A stretch of 64,000 nt of DNA from Siphonodentalium dalli (GCA_032622095.1 CP136061.1:12667287-12731286); one strand, 5' to 3'; shown: positions 31,538-43,578, numbered from the stretch's first letter. Translations and numbers: made by a program. The notes: a model not told the origin generated them from the letters alone.

Positions 31538-31755
31538 TCGTTTCATAAAATCTTATATCCCAACATAACTCGTTGGAGATCCTCTATATCAGTTTTATTT
31601 TAGCAACATTTAAATGCAAGTTTTATAATTACATGGGACCTTTTAAGATTCTCCCAAGTCATCCTCTAGGTCCTCTCCAAGTAGCCCTCTAGGCCGGTTC
31701 CTGCTTTGCAAATGAATAAATTAATTTGACCACTTTAATGACACTTTCTCCCAAT

Positions 31756-31839
31756 CTCTACCAGTAATCAAGGGAGGTAAACCCTCTACCAGTCATCAAG
31801 GGAGGTAAACCCTCTACCAGTCATCAAGGGAGGTAAACC
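31756..31839. repeat. 28-bp tandem repeat, three copies
   Basis: CTCTACCAGTCATCAAGGGA then GGTAAACC, three times. Confidence 0.95.
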
Positions 31840-31977
31840 CTGCATGGAGTTTGACTTTCTCCACGCCAATGAATCATTGATCTCACTCTCTGATGTCTCC
31901 AGTATTTCTTGTCTTATTACTTTGGTTGGGAATGAAAGCAGAATACAGACTAATCATAAAGTGAAGTTGTAAATCAT

Positions 31978-32354
31978 TTAACCCTTTACCCAACAGAAGG
32001 GCCCTGTGCCAATGCATTCTCGTATATATGCGAGTCGACCATAGGTCGCCTCGCATATATAAGAGAATGCATTGGCTTAACACATTAAAAATTATAAAAT
32101 TGTTAAAGAATGTAAGAAAAAATGGTAAAAAGTGTTTTAGGCCAATGCATTCTCTTATATATGCGAGGCGACCTATGGTCGACTCGCATATATAAGAGAA
32201 TGCATTGGCACAGGGCATAACTGTAACCATCACAATCTGGTCAATGAGCCGGTTCCAATGATATCCATATTTGTATGGTGTTATTGAGACAGACCGAAGA
32301 TATTTGAGGCTGTTGAAACTTTATTTGGCCGGTTTTGGCCGGTTTGTGGGTTAA
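31978..32354. mobile_element. Family B TTAA MITE, reverse orientation
   Basis: TTAACCCTTTACCCAACAGA at the left; the right end is shortened to TTTGTGGGTTAA. Both hairpins are present. It abuts the 30-bp array. Confidence 0.85.
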
Positions 32355-33123
32355 TGCTAACAGTGAGGTTTATAAATCATTTAATGCTAACAGTGAGGTT
32401 TATAAATCATTTAATGCTAACAGTGAGGTTTATAAATCATTTAATGCTAACAGTGAGGTTTATAAATCATTTAATGCTAACAGTGAGGTTTATAAATCAT
32501 TTAATGCTAACAGTGAGGTTTATAAATCATTTAATGCTAACAGTGAGGTTTATAAATCATTTAATGCTAACAGTGAGGTTTATAAATCATTTAATGCTAA
32601 CAGTGAGGTTTGTAAATCATTTAATGCTAACAGTGAGGTTTGTAAATCATTTAATGCTAACAGTGAGGTTTGTAAATCATTTATTGCTAACAGTGAGGTT
32701 TATAAATCATTTAATGCTAACAGTGAGGTTTATAAATCATTTAATGCTAACAGTGAGGTTTGTAAATCATTTAATGCTAACAGTGAGGTTTATAAATCAT
32801 TTAATGCTAACAGTGAGGTTTATAAATCATTTAATGCTAACAGTGAGGTTTATAAATCATTTAATGCTAACAGTGAGGTTTGTAAATCATTTAATGCTAA
32901 CAGTGAGGTTTGTAAATCATTTAATGCTAACAGTGAGGTTTATAAATCATTTAATGCTAACAGTGAGGTTTATAAATCATTTAATGCTAACAGTGAGGTT
33001 TATAAATCATTTATTGCTAACAGTGAGGTTTATAAATCATTTAATGCTAACAGTGAGGTTTATAAATCATTTAATGCTTAACAGTGAGGTTTATAAATCA
33101 TTTAATGCTAACAGTGAGGTTTC
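32351..33123. repeat. 30-bp minisatellite, about 26 copies
   Basis: Units of AATGCTAACAGTGAGGTTTA then TAAATCATTT, nearly identical; scattered variants TGTAAATC and ATTGC. Because 30 is a multiple of three, long artefactual frames occur (NANSEVYKSF and LTVRFINHLM repeats). Confidence 0.97.
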
Positions 33124-33356
33124 GCAAGCTCATAATTATAGTTAACAATTGGGAATAATTCAGGCTCCATTAGCCAAACAATTGATGACACTCACGTTTA
33201 ATCTTGTAGAAGGAAATTTCAAGGCATATCATGACTTCCACACACAAAATTCTTTTTGGCCATTTGTGAAATTTTTTGGACATTTTTTAGAAAATTTGGC
33301 CAAATTGAAAACCACAATAGTGGATCATGAATTAAAACCAAAATTAAACCAAATAT

Positions 33357-33432
33357 AAACATAAACGGTCACTGATTCGCCTACATCTTATTATTTATAA
33401 ACGGTCACTGATTCGCCTACATCTTATTATTT
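33357..33432. repeat. 38-bp direct duplication
   Basis: ATAAACGGTCACTGATTCGC followed by CTACATCTTATTATTT occurs twice in tandem. Confidence 0.9.
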
Positions 33433-33564
33433 TGAAACTACTAAACAGCAATATGTTGTCACTTGATTAAGTACACCGTTCTAACAGCTAATCTTAACCA
33501 GTAAACATGTGTGAATTTTTATGAATTATTATTCATACACAAGCGAACAACTGCTGATTACCTG

Positions 33565-33965
33565 TTAACCCTTTACCCAACAAACCGGCCAAAAACGGCC
33601 AAATAAAGCTGCAACAGCCTAAATTATCTTGGGTCTGTCTCAATAAAACCATACAAATATGGATATCATTGGAACCGGTTCATTGACCACATTGTGATGG
33701 TTACAGTTATGCCCTGTGCCAATGCATTCTCTTATATATGCGAGTCGACTATAGGTCGCCTCGCATATATAAGAGAATGCATTGGCCTAAAAAAAATCCT
33801 TTTTTTAACACTTTTTACCATTTTTTCTTACATTCTTTAACAATTTTATAATTTTTAATGTGTTAAGCCAATGCATTCTCTTATATATGCGAGGCGACCT
33901 ATGGTCGACTCGCATATATAAGAGAATGCATTGGCACAGGGCCGTTCTGTTGGGTAAAGGGTTAA
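33565..33965. mobile_element. Family B TTAA MITE, full length
   Basis: TTAACCCTTTACCCAACAAA ... TCTGTTGGGTAAAGGGTTAA. Hairpins at about 33719-33785 and 33868-33934. Confidence 0.9.
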
Positions 33966-34284
33966 CAAATTAAAGGTTCCATGGAGATTTAATGATAATT
34001 GAGAGCTGACTAAATCTTTGAATGTTTTTGGCCAACTGAAATTTTCTTGGGCCACTTTCCAAAAATGTTGGCCATTGTCCACCAACTGTGTGAACCCTGA
34101 CCTTTAGTGTGTGTATACTTCATCGTTTATTGTGTAGAAATTGACTGCATCATATTTCCATCTAAGGGGAATATCTCCTGTGTCAACGGAAAATGCATCA
34201 TAGAAATCACACAATAACCGCACCCATGGCTAGTTAGTAAAATTATGTACTAAATTAATATAGGCATATGGAATTCATTTTCAA

Positions 34285-35270
34285 TACTAAAGATGGTCTA
34301 TCTCTCCTAATACAAGTTTTATATAGTTCCCTGGGTATAAAATTATAGATATGAGTCAGACCCCTATCTGGAAACGCTTCTATCAATGAATATTGATTTT
34401 ATATTGAATTTTCTGGTATAATAACAAAACAACGTATTTTATCGCACAGGGTTATAGATGCGTAAACTTAAACCAAAATTTGGTACAAACATAATCATGT
34501 TTGATCACGAGATCTTTCACTCGTATCTATCACTACATCATACCGCATGACAGTTCAGATAAGTAAGCTATACACTGATATTGCGGAGTACTTAGACGAA
34601 AATAAAACATAATTATAAAGTACAAGTATTTTTGGCAGTATTGCTATTTAGTTAGCGAATGGGGATAATTTGAAGAGCAGAATAATGGGAACTATATCTT
34701 TGGCCGGGGGATGCGCGCAGTTATACTGCGTTAAACATTCTTTCCAATAATTTCTTTGCTGAGGACAGTCGCTTGTGTTGACAACCCTCCCTCCCTCCCT
34801 GTTTTTGTTTTGTTTTGGGACATACGCGTTCGATTGGTGTCTCCCCCTTTTGGCTTACATCTGTATAGGCGGTTATTGTGCCTCAAAAAATTGTCACCCA
34901 CATGTTTGTATTGGTTACTACTACATTTATTGTATCGGCTTCCTGTAAATAATTATAATTTTCTGAACAGGTAGCTATAAACGCATTCCAGTTGTTGTCT
35001 TTCACTCTAACCCTGTGGGATAAATACATACAATCAATTTGGGACAATTTACAGCTTACCATGTGTGATAACTCTATCTAAAATTCTAAAAAGAGTAACA
35101 AATAAATGTCCCATTTGATTATCAAATTATAAAAGAAATGTTCGATATAAAATAAATATTAGTTGATAGAAGCGTTTCCGGACAGGTGTCTTTGACTCAT
35201 ATCTATTAGTTTATATCCGGGGTATTTACAGAACGTGTTAAGGATGAGATAGACGGTCTTTAAAGGTTAT
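34285..35270. mobile_element. 1-kb element with long (100-160 bp) imperfect inverted ends
   Basis: The left arm (GGTCTATCTC, ATAGATATGAGTCA, GGAAACGCTTCTATCAA) matches the complement of the right arm (TTGATAGAAGCGTTTCC, TGACTCATATCTAT, GAGATAGACGGTC). Similarity continues inward to about 160 bp. About 700 bp between the arms has no open frame of note. Confidence 0.75.
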
Positions 35271-35490
35271 CTGGTGATGAATGGTACTCATAACCTAAAA
35301 CTAGTCTTACCCCTTTCAAATTAAAGAAATTCAATGTCATCCATGCGTCATATGTCATTTCCATCCATTATATATTACCTCATTTTCACTTGCTCAGAGC
35401 TATCAGGCTATCATCACTCATCTCTTACGAATCGGAGAGGTCTCGTAAACTCATTAATACAATTAAAGATACATAATCTGATTTAACGCC

Positions 35491-35610
35491 CCAAAATTAC
35501 TATTTCTTCAACTTCGGGGGTAAAAAATATTTGATTTAAGTTGAGGAACCCACCATCAAAGCTCAGAGTGATCAGATTTTGATTTTTGAAATCTTTTATT
35601 TTTCACCACA
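35491..35610. repeat. Family E dispersed repeat
   Basis: Second copy of the repeat at 14087-14215, same orientation. Confidence 0.7.
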
Positions 35611-35849
35611 TCGAATATTTGGCAGTCTTGCAAAAATTCCAATGATCTTCTTCCAAAAATATATGGACATGCACGGACAGTATCGGAAAATCACAGTTCG
35701 CTGTGAATTTTCATGGCAATCAGTGCTATTGCAAATTAATTTCAGAATAAAAATTTCAGGAAGCTCCAGTCATGGAAGGGTAAACAACATAGCTTTAAAG
35801 ATACAGGCTACATGAGCATAGAGAAATAGATGAAATAAAATGTTTATTT

Positions 35850-36005
35850 CTATACTCAATAGATTCTCCCATACAGTTATAAAAGTATACTTTGGAATGG
35901 TCTATTATTGATCTGAAGGGGTTTTTGAGCCCAATATATTTGTAACTGCTAATTTTAATCACGATTTTGCTGAACCTCTCTGATTTCGATCGATTGCTCA
36001 TAAAA
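35850..36005. mobile_element. Family F fragment
   Basis: AGATTCTCCCATACAGTTAT, AAAAGTATACTTTGGAAT and GGTCTATTATTGATCTG match the left interior of F elements at 38171 and 39048. No clear ends. Confidence 0.55.
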
Positions 36006-36135
36006 CAGGGCCTTGTTGATAACTAAACCGAGTGATATCTTTATGTGTGTGATTTCTGTATGAAAGTGTGTATACTAATCTATCTTAATGTTAATCATTC
36101 TTTCTATGATCTAACCCTTCTCAGTCACTGCTTCA

Positions 36136-36215
36136 GTCTGGATATAGTGTGCCTGAACCCATTCAGAGCCCCACATAGACTGGATCTCCACTCTATATGG
36201 GGCTCTCTATGGGTT
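36136..36215. mobile_element. P5 hairpin joined to a family C end
   Basis: CTGGATATAGTGTGCCTGA (family C end) is followed by a hairpin AACCCATTCAGAGCCCCACA ... TGGGGCTCTCTATGGGTT. Confidence 0.65.
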
Positions 36216-36656
36216 CATTTCCAGGCTTGATTAATGCTTTTCGCTCCCAGCATAGACCAGCTGAGAAGTTAAAATAGAGAGAAATCACCAGGAACCGAAG
36301 TCACATGTGTAACCTATTTTTTCATTCGCCTGGTTTGTGCTTTGGTAAACCATACCATAGGTTTGCAGGAGAGTTACACAAACTGTTATAATCACTACAA
36401 CTGGTAATATTAACTACAGATGGGCAACTCATTGAAATTTGAAATTTTGGACTTTAAAGATGAGAATTAGTTATCGCGATTTATAAAACTTTGGCACAAC
36501 CTGTTTTTCGTTCGTGGGATTTTCATTTTAGATAACCTCCAGGTGAACTGAACGGTCATTCGCCTCAAATATGTAGGCTTGTGATAGCTGTAATCATGCC
36601 ATGGATGAGCTAAACATATGTTGCAGGAGTTAATTGTACTTACAAGAGAAAGGGAG
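36216..36656. other. No gene recognised
   Basis: No supported feature. Confidence 0.4.
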
Positions 36657-36873
36657 TATAGTAATGCTCTAATTAATCGACTCCATAACCACAGCAGAAT
36701 TATGGGTAACCTTTCAGGATTTAGTCGGAAATATGGCTTGTTGCCATTCATCGGAAAGCTCTCGGGGAGAGTTTTCCGATGAATGGCAACAAGCCATATT
36801 TCCGACTAAATCCTGAAAAGTTACCCATAATTCTGCTGTGGTTAAGAAGTCGATTAATTAGAGCATTACTGTA
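36657..36873. mobile_element. Family A palindromic MITE, full copy
   Basis: Complete arms, short central loop near 36764, TA at the right edge. Confidence 0.85.
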
Positions 36874-36992
36874 TATTCCTTGTAAATTTCAGTTATAAAT
36901 ATGGGGTTTTAATGATTACTGATTTTTGAATGTGCATTGTGAATTTCCACAGCTCATGTTCTAGGTTAACCTGTCAGACATTTATACATGTT

Positions 36993-37361
36993 TTAACCCT
37001 TTACCCAACAAACCGGCCAAAACCGGCCAAATAAAGCTTCAACAGCCTAAAATATCTTCGGTCTGTCTCAGTAGAACCATACAAATATGGATATCATTGG
37101 AACTGGCTCCTTGACCACATTGTGATAGTTACAGTTATGCCATGTGCCAATGCATTCTCTTATATATGCGAGTCGACCATAGGTCGCCTCGCATATATAA
37201 GAGAATGCATTGGCCTAAAAAAAATCTTTTTTTAACACTTTTTACCATTTTTTCTTACATTCTTTAACAATTTTATAATTTTTAATGTGTTAAGCCAATG
37301 CATTCTCTTATATATAAGAGAATGCATTGGCACAGGGCCGTTCTGTTGGGTAAAGGGTTAA
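36993..37361. mobile_element. Family B TTAA MITE with one loop-less hairpin
   Basis: Both TTAA ends are intact. The first hairpin (about 37147-37213) is normal. The second (about 37295-37332) has lost its centre, leaving CATTCTCTTATATATAAGAG as a perfect inverted repeat. Confidence 0.88.
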
Positions 37362-37435
37362 ACAAATTTAACAAAACTGATTTGGGTTAGAGACTTTATT
37401 GGTGACATAGGTTCCTGGTCTCCCTCTGTATTCAA

Positions 37436-38145
37436 GCCTGAGTTTAGTGTGCCTGTCATTGCAGAATGAGGTCCCTCTGGGTGAATTTAGTGACACTATC
37501 CCGCAAAGCAGGCTAGAATCACCAAATTCTCCTTCTGGAGACCTCACTCTGCATGGCCTCATGTGCTATGGGAGACATAGACTCAGATTGAAGTTCCCAT
37601 GGTGAATATTGTGATGTACACCCATTGGGAACCTCAAATATGCAATGTGTTGTCTGCCAATTTGAGGCTATGGTGAAATTAAACTAAAAAAGAAATAGAA
37701 TCTATGTGAAGAAGTTTCTATAGAAATTTGATAATAAAGAAACTTTCAAGAGAAGATGAGGTCTAAGCAGAATGAGGTCCCTCTGGGTGTATTTAGTGAT
37801 GCTATCCCGCAGAGTGGGCAATCATCACCAAATGCACCCTCTTGGGACCTCATTCTGCATGGCCTCATGTGCTATGGGAGACATAGACTCAGATTGAAGT
37901 GCCTAAATGGTGAATATTGTGATGTACACCCATTGGGAACCTCGAATATGCAATGTGTTGTCTGCCAATTTGAGGCTATGGTGAAATTATATATATTTCT
38001 AGAGAAATTTGATAATAAAGAAACTTTCAAGAGAAGATGATGTCTAAGCAGAATGAGGTCCCCAGAGGGTGAATTTAGTGATGCTAGCCCACTATTCACC
38101 CTCTGGGGACCTCATTCTGCAAATGACAGGCACACTAAACTCAGG
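37436..38145. mobile_element. Family C element with duplicated interior
   Basis: AGCCTGAGTTTAGTGTGCCT at the left; CAGGCACACTAAACTCAGGC at the right. The block containing the first hairpin and the GTGATGTACACCCATTGGGA interior is present twice (37560-37760 and 37850-38040). Confidence 0.82.
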
Positions 38146-38170
38146 CTGGTCGCTCACTCGTTGCTTCATG

Positions 38171-38425
38171 ATCAACCTTTCTTTACTAAATGGATTCTCC
38201 CACTCAGTTATTATGATATACATTGGAATGATCTATTTCTCTTTTAGAGTGTTTTTCATTAAAAATAAGCAGACGACAGATAATACAAGTACAGAAAGTG
38301 TCCTATTTATTGGAGAGAAATGTTCAGATAATAAGTTCAGCAAATGATCTATATTGAACTTATTATCTGAACATTTCCAAAGAGAGAACTACTCATCAAT
38401 GAGTATTTTGTATAGAAAGGGTTGA
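38171..38425. mobile_element. Family F element
   Basis: CTTTCTTTACTAAATGGATT at the left and GTATTTTGTATAGAAAGGGT at the right, with decayed TTAA edges. The interior holds GCAGACGACAG and a small palindrome around TAAGTTCAGCAAATGATC. Confidence 0.65.
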
Positions 38426-38479
38426 CCATTTCACGACCATAACAGCCATAGACTGCCATGTTGTTTCTGGACAAAATCG

Positions 38480-38775
38480 CCTGATAATGGCTGAAAATAA
38501 TTGGCTATTTATCATGAGCAAAGTTCACCCATTAGTCACTTCAATTATTTATTTTATCTTCTGCAAATTAGGTGATCTAGAAACTGAATAGAAGGGAAAA
38601 ACTAACCAAAATCAATATTAATATGAGACTATAGATACTTCCCAGAAGATGAGGCCTAAGCAGAATCAGGTCCCAAGAGGATGAATTTGGTGATGTTAGA
38701 CAAGTGTGGCATTGTGTGGGACAACATCATCAAAGTCACCCTATGGGGATCTCATTCTGCAAATGACAGAGACGT
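38480..38775. mobile_element. Family C element, right part
   Basis: Interior CTTCTGCAAATTAGGTGATC, GAAACTGAATAGAAGGG, then the right hairpin (38660-38760). The left end is missing. Confidence 0.65.
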
Positions 38776-39047
38776 GTGAATTATCTACAGATCTCCCGGA
38801 AGAAACATCACAACCAATCAAATTAAGGTTTTGTTCAATTTATCGATCATGCAGATGACACTTGATACAACAACGGAAAGAAAAAAAGTTTGGATTCGTA
38901 ATATCACACTGTGTAATTGATCACCCCGCATTATCGATCACACCACGTAATCAATCACATTTGTTGAGTTACCGACATGTTTTTTTTTAAAGTTTCATCT
39001 GGATTGTAGTGCAAAGTGTATTATTTCCAATGGAAGGGGAATAACTG
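38776..39047. other. No gene recognised
   Basis: Two short TGATCAC-rich segments (38930-38965); otherwise nothing. Confidence 0.4.
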
Positions 39048-39416
39048 TACTAAATGGATTCTCCCATTCAGTCATAAAAGTATACATTGGAATAGTCTAT
39101 TATTCGTTTGGAGGGGCGTTCAGGTAATAAAAACAGACAACAGACAGAAAAACATATAATACAAGAGCAGATAGATTCATATTCCTTCGTGGGAAATCTT
39201 CAGATAATAAGTTGTTATACATATGTGAACATTTCCTAAGGGATCTACTTGTCAATGATTATTCAATGTAGAAAGGATTAATAAGATAACTACTCGTCAG
39301 TGAGTATTCAGTATAGAAAGGATTAATAAGATAACTACTCGTCAATGAGTATTCAGTATAGAAAGGATTAATAAGATAACTACTCGTCAGTGAGTATTCA
39401 GTATAGAAAGGATTAA
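39048..39416. mobile_element. Family F element with internal 45-bp tandem repeat
   Basis: TACTAAATGGATTCTCCCAT at the left; TATAGAAAGGATTAA at the right. 39271-39405 holds three 45-bp copies of the terminal segment (GAAAGGATTAATAAGATAAC, TACTCGTCAGTGAGTATTCA). Confidence 0.75.
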
Positions 39417-39920
39417 GATTAAAATATAAAAATAAATAAATAAATGAGAATCTATTAATAGATTAATACTGGACTTTACTCTTGGGTTTAAAGTGATATG
39501 AAACACTCCGGTTGGGTGATTAAACAGAAATGGAGAATAATCTTGCTCAAAGTAGTTATTTTTATGAATATTGATCCAAATTTACAACACACACTGTCAG
39601 TCTTATATATTTAATAAATGCAACTATTATCGATGGCGAAATCATTTGCGTTAGTTTATCACCGATTGTTGCGTCCCGAATCGAGATGTAAATATTTACA
39701 ATTGAGCGTAGTTGAGACGGTGTTTTCTATGGAGTTTATGGTCGATTTCTTTCGAGATTTTGGACGATGTTAGTAGAATGCTACATTCCCCCAGTTGGCA
39801 TAGCGCCTGAGTACTAATTTATCAGTTTCACACACCCGAACAAGTCCATAATATGTCTTTAATCAGATCATAGAGACAGTATATTTTCAGCATGATTAGT
39901 CCTATATATATTGTGACTTC
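39417..39920. other. No gene recognised
   Basis: No supported feature. Confidence 0.4.
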
Positions 39921-39924
39921 CTCA

Positions 39925-40360
39925 AGCCCGAGTTGAATGTGCCTGTCATTTACAGAATGAGGTCCCCAGAGGGTGAATTTAGTGACACCATCCCGCACAG
40001 CAGGCTAGCATCACCAAATTTACCCTTTGGGGACATCATTCTGCTATGGGAGACATAGACTCAGATTGAAATTCACAAATGGTGAATATTTGTGATGTAC
40101 ACCCATTAGGAACCTCGATTATGCAATGTGTCGTCCGCCAATTTGGGGATATATAGAAACTGAACTAAAAAAGAAATAGAATCTATGTGAAGAAGTTTCT
40201 ATAGATATATAAAGAAACTTTCCAGAGAAGATGAGGCCTAAGCAGAATGAGGTTCCCAGAGGGTGAATTTAGTGATGCTAGCCCTCTGTGCAGGATAGTG
40301 CTAATTTCACCCTCTGGGGACCTCATTCTGCTAATGAGAGACACGCTATAATTATGCTTG
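39925..40360. mobile_element. Family C element
   Basis: AAGCCCGAGTTGAATGTGCC left end, two hairpins (39957-40040 and 40240-40330), interior TGTGATGTACACCCATTAGG; the right end ATGAGAGACACGCTATAATT is diverged. Confidence 0.8.
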
Positions 40361-40397
40361 GACTTCCTTGATATTGTGACCGTGAACAAATTATTGT

Positions 40398-41619
40398 TTA
40401 ACTCTTTAACTGGCGATCGCGACTACAGTCGAATTACCCATACACTGCCGATAGCGACTTGAGTCGAATTCGGGTACATGCTGCCGGTACATGTGGTGTA
40501 AATATGGCTGTCCAGTGAATATGATGCATATGAGTTCCAGTGATGGGCACATACATGACATTTTAATAAGTTCCAGACTATATAACACCAGGAAACGTGT
40601 TCGATAGTGCAGATAAGAGGCAGACTCAGGCAGTCTCTGTATATAAGACTATATAACGCGAACCGTTATATAAGGGCACTCGGTGATGTCATGGTCACGT
40701 GGTCTTTTCATAGGTCACGTGTGTATCTCTAGCTATCACATTTCTACCAATAATATAAAATGGAAACTCAAATACAGCAACCTACCCAATATGATATGTT
40801 CATCAAATGCTTATAACATAATGAAGTCGGAAAATACCCAAAACATACGGCCATACTGGTGTTATATGTAGATCCAAGATGGCCACCAAGGTCATGTGAC
40901 CAATTTGAGGTGGCCAATGTGGCTCCAATATGTCTATATGGTCCAACAACATAAGTTAAACATTTACGATATATTGAAATGTTAATGCATTACCCACACC
41001 TATACATGTATGTACATAAATTCATGGTAATCACCACCACGGTCACGTGACCTATTCAAATTAGGGTATATATAGCACATTGTGTATGGTTATGGGTCCC
41101 TCCCTGAAAGATGACAACTAACGTGAGAAATAAATGTTGAGAATGACAAATTTCTGGTAATTTTCTGCTTCGATAGCACCCATATATACCCATATACGCA
41201 TGAATAGGCATCAAACACAGCGATTAGTGTGTGAACCAAGATGGCCACCAAGGTCACGTGACCTCTATGGTGGTGGTGTGAGTGGCTATGGCTATGTCTA
41301 GTCACATATGAAGATTCAACACATTATTCCAAGCGATACTTGAGATACACTATGTTACTTATATACACCCATAATGCTTGTATATATGTATTGTATGCTT
41401 GGCAGTGGGGAATCCGTCTGTGGTGCTGAGTGGGGAATCCGTCTGGTGCTGAGTGGGGAATCCGTCTGTGGTGCTGAGTGGGGAATCCGTCTGGTGCTGA
41501 GTGGGGAATCCGTCTGTGGTGCTGAGTGGGGAATCCGTCTGTGGTGCTGAGTGGGGAATCCGTCTGTGGTGCTGAGTGGGGAATCCGTCTGTGGTGCTGA
41601 GTGGCAGTGAAAGAGTTAA
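40398..41619. mobile_element. P5-like piggyBac-type non-autonomous element, 1.2 kb, with E-box motifs
   Basis: TTAACTCTTTAACTGGCGAT at the left; TGGCAGTGAAAGAGTTAA at the right. The interior has several GGTCACGTG motifs (40693, 40713, 41041, 41252 and a variant at 40890), repeated AAGATGGCCACCAAGGTCA, and near the right end a 25-27-bp minisatellite. No transposase frame. Confidence 0.65.
41405..41603. repeat. 25-27-bp minisatellite, eight copies
   Basis: GTGGGGAATCCGTCTGTGGT then GCTGA. Two copies lack a GT. Lies inside the 40398-41619 element next to its right end. Confidence 0.95.
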
Positions 41620-42034
41620 CAGATGTAAAAGGCAAAACCTCAGAAATATTTTGCTAAGATAGCAGATAGTGTTTTTTTGAGTGGATACCAAAATTTATCT
41701 CATGAGTGACAGACAAATGTTGATTTCTAATGAGCGACTAGATATATTTAGTGGTAATCAATTTAATTGATGGATAATGGATTGGGCAATGCGTGGCCCA
41801 CATTGTGCAAAAAAAATATTTTTATACAAAAATCAATGAGTATCTGGGACTTATGCATATAGTATAACATTTATTTGATACATTTGCCTGAAAAATGTAT
41901 AAAAATATCTTGATGATGAGCATTCTATTTTTGCATTCCGGTTTATCTAGCTGCCATCTGTTACATCACTTCTTACTAAACGGTCAGTCAAATAATGGAA
42001 ATATAGTTACCTCATTCTACAAAGATAATATAGA
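41620..42034. other. No gene recognised
   Basis: No supported feature. Confidence 0.4.
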
Positions 42035-42218
42035 TACAGAAATGCCCTAATTAATCGACTACATAACCACATCAGAATTATGGGTAACTTTTCAGGATTT
42101 AGTCGGAAATATTGCTCTCGTCGAGAGCTTTGCGATGAATGGCAACAAGCCATATTTCCGACTAAATACCCATAATTCTGCTGTGGTTAAGGAGTCGGTT
42201 ATTTAGGACATTACTGTA
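42035..42218. mobile_element. Family A palindromic MITE, short arms
   Basis: Both ends present with one mismatch each; part of each arm deleted. Confidence 0.78.
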
Positions 42219-42550
42219 TCAACGATATTTGAGTAGTACTGTACAGTACACTGTACCCCTTTAAGTAGAACAACTAACCTATAATTTTGTTCCACCTTTC
42301 CTTCTCACTATTTTCACTGATAACATTTTGTTTCTCTTTATTCATAGGTCAATGACAGCATTTTAAAGTTTCTTCATCTACGTCACTGCATGCTCCCAAG
42401 AAATATCGAAAAAGGACAATTTTCATCCAATCGGCTCTTCACTTCGCAGCATGTGCATGCCTTTTGGTTGCTATGGTTACCTAATTTTGTGGGAAAAGAC
42501 TTTGTAAAACTAAGTTGTTGGGCGTTACTTTCATTTTAATGAATTCAATA
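42219..42550. other. No gene recognised
   Basis: No supported feature. Confidence 0.4.
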
Positions 42551-42551
42551 C

Positions 42552-43313
42552 AAGCCTGGAAATAGTGTGTCTGACATTTGCTGAATGAGGTCCCCAGAGG
42601 GTGAATTTAGTGATGCTATCCCACATTGCGGGTTAGCGTTACCAAATTCAACTCTGGGAACCTCATTCTGCTTAGGCCTCAACTGCCATGGGAGACATAT
42701 CCATTCCCCAGTTGAAGTTGGTGATGTTCACCATTCTTGTATTAGTTACTTCTGGGTGTTGATCTGTCCTTCAGGACAACCACGTCTCCGTGTAGTTACT
42801 AGTTTTTTCATATACCAGTATGTACATTTATAGTCACCTCAATTATGAATTTTTTATTCTGGAAACTAGGGGATATAGAAATTGAACAGAAGGGAGAAAG
42901 TAACTAAAACAATGTTAATTGAGACTACATAGATGCTCCCTAGAAGATGAGGCCCAGGCAGTGTGGGTAGTATCACTAAATTAACCCTCTCGGGACCTCA
43001 TTATGAGGCCCAGGCAGTGTGGGTAGTATCACTAAATTAACCCTCTCGGGACCTCATTATGAGGCCCAGGCAGTGTGGGTAGTATCATTAAATTAACCCT
43101 CTCGGGACCTCATTATGAGGCCCAGGCAGTGTGGGTAGTATCACTAAATTAACCCTCTCGGGACCTCATTATGAGGCCCAGGCAGTGTGGGTAGTATCAC
43201 TAAATTAACCCTCTCGGGACCTCATTATGAGGCCCAGGCAGTGCGGGTAGTATCACTAAATTAACCCTCTCAGGACCTCATTCTGTAAAGTCAGACACAC
43301 TATTACCAGGCTT
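42552..43313. mobile_element. Family C element with amplified right hairpin half
   Basis: AAGCCTGGAAATAGTGTGTC at the left; GACACACTATTACCAGGCTT at the right. The right hairpin arm has become a 56-bp tandem array of six copies at 42949-43284 (GAGGCCCAGGCAGTGTGGGT, ATTAACCCTCTCGGGACCTC). Confidence 0.88.
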
Positions 43314-43372
43314 CTTTTTAAGTCATTAAATATAATTGACAAGAAGCTTGGCTGAAATCTAATATATATATA

Positions 43373-43578
43373 TACAGTAATGCCCTAAATAATCAACAGC
43401 AGAATTGTGGGTAACTTTTCAGGATTTAGTCGGATATATGGCTTGTTGCCATTCATCGGAAAGCTTTCAGTGAGAGCTTTCCGATGAATGGCAACAAGCC
43501 ATATTTCCGACTAAATCCTGAAAAGTTACCAATAATTCTGCTGTGGTTAAGGAGTCGATTATTTAGGGCATTACTGAA
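43373..43578. mobile_element. Family A palindromic MITE
   Basis: Almost full arms; the left arm lacks about 15 bp around the CGACTCCTTAACCAC segment. Confidence 0.83.

Larger units (their letters stand above)
30972..31720 (+). other. TAB2: Probable TAB2 3' UTR with a candidate poly(A) signal
   Basis: No continuing reading frame is seen. The first canonical AATAAA noticed downstream is at 31715-31720. A GTAAGC-like sequence near 31014 could be a donor in the 3' UTR. A family C MITE fragment occupies 31225-31480. The mRNA end cannot be fixed from sequence alone. Confidence 0.3.

Noticed and set aside
32335-33145. 248-263-residue frames with NANSEVYKSF or LTVRFINHLM repeats
   Set aside because: Product of a 30-bp tandem array starting in a MITE end; two overlapping frames are equally open.
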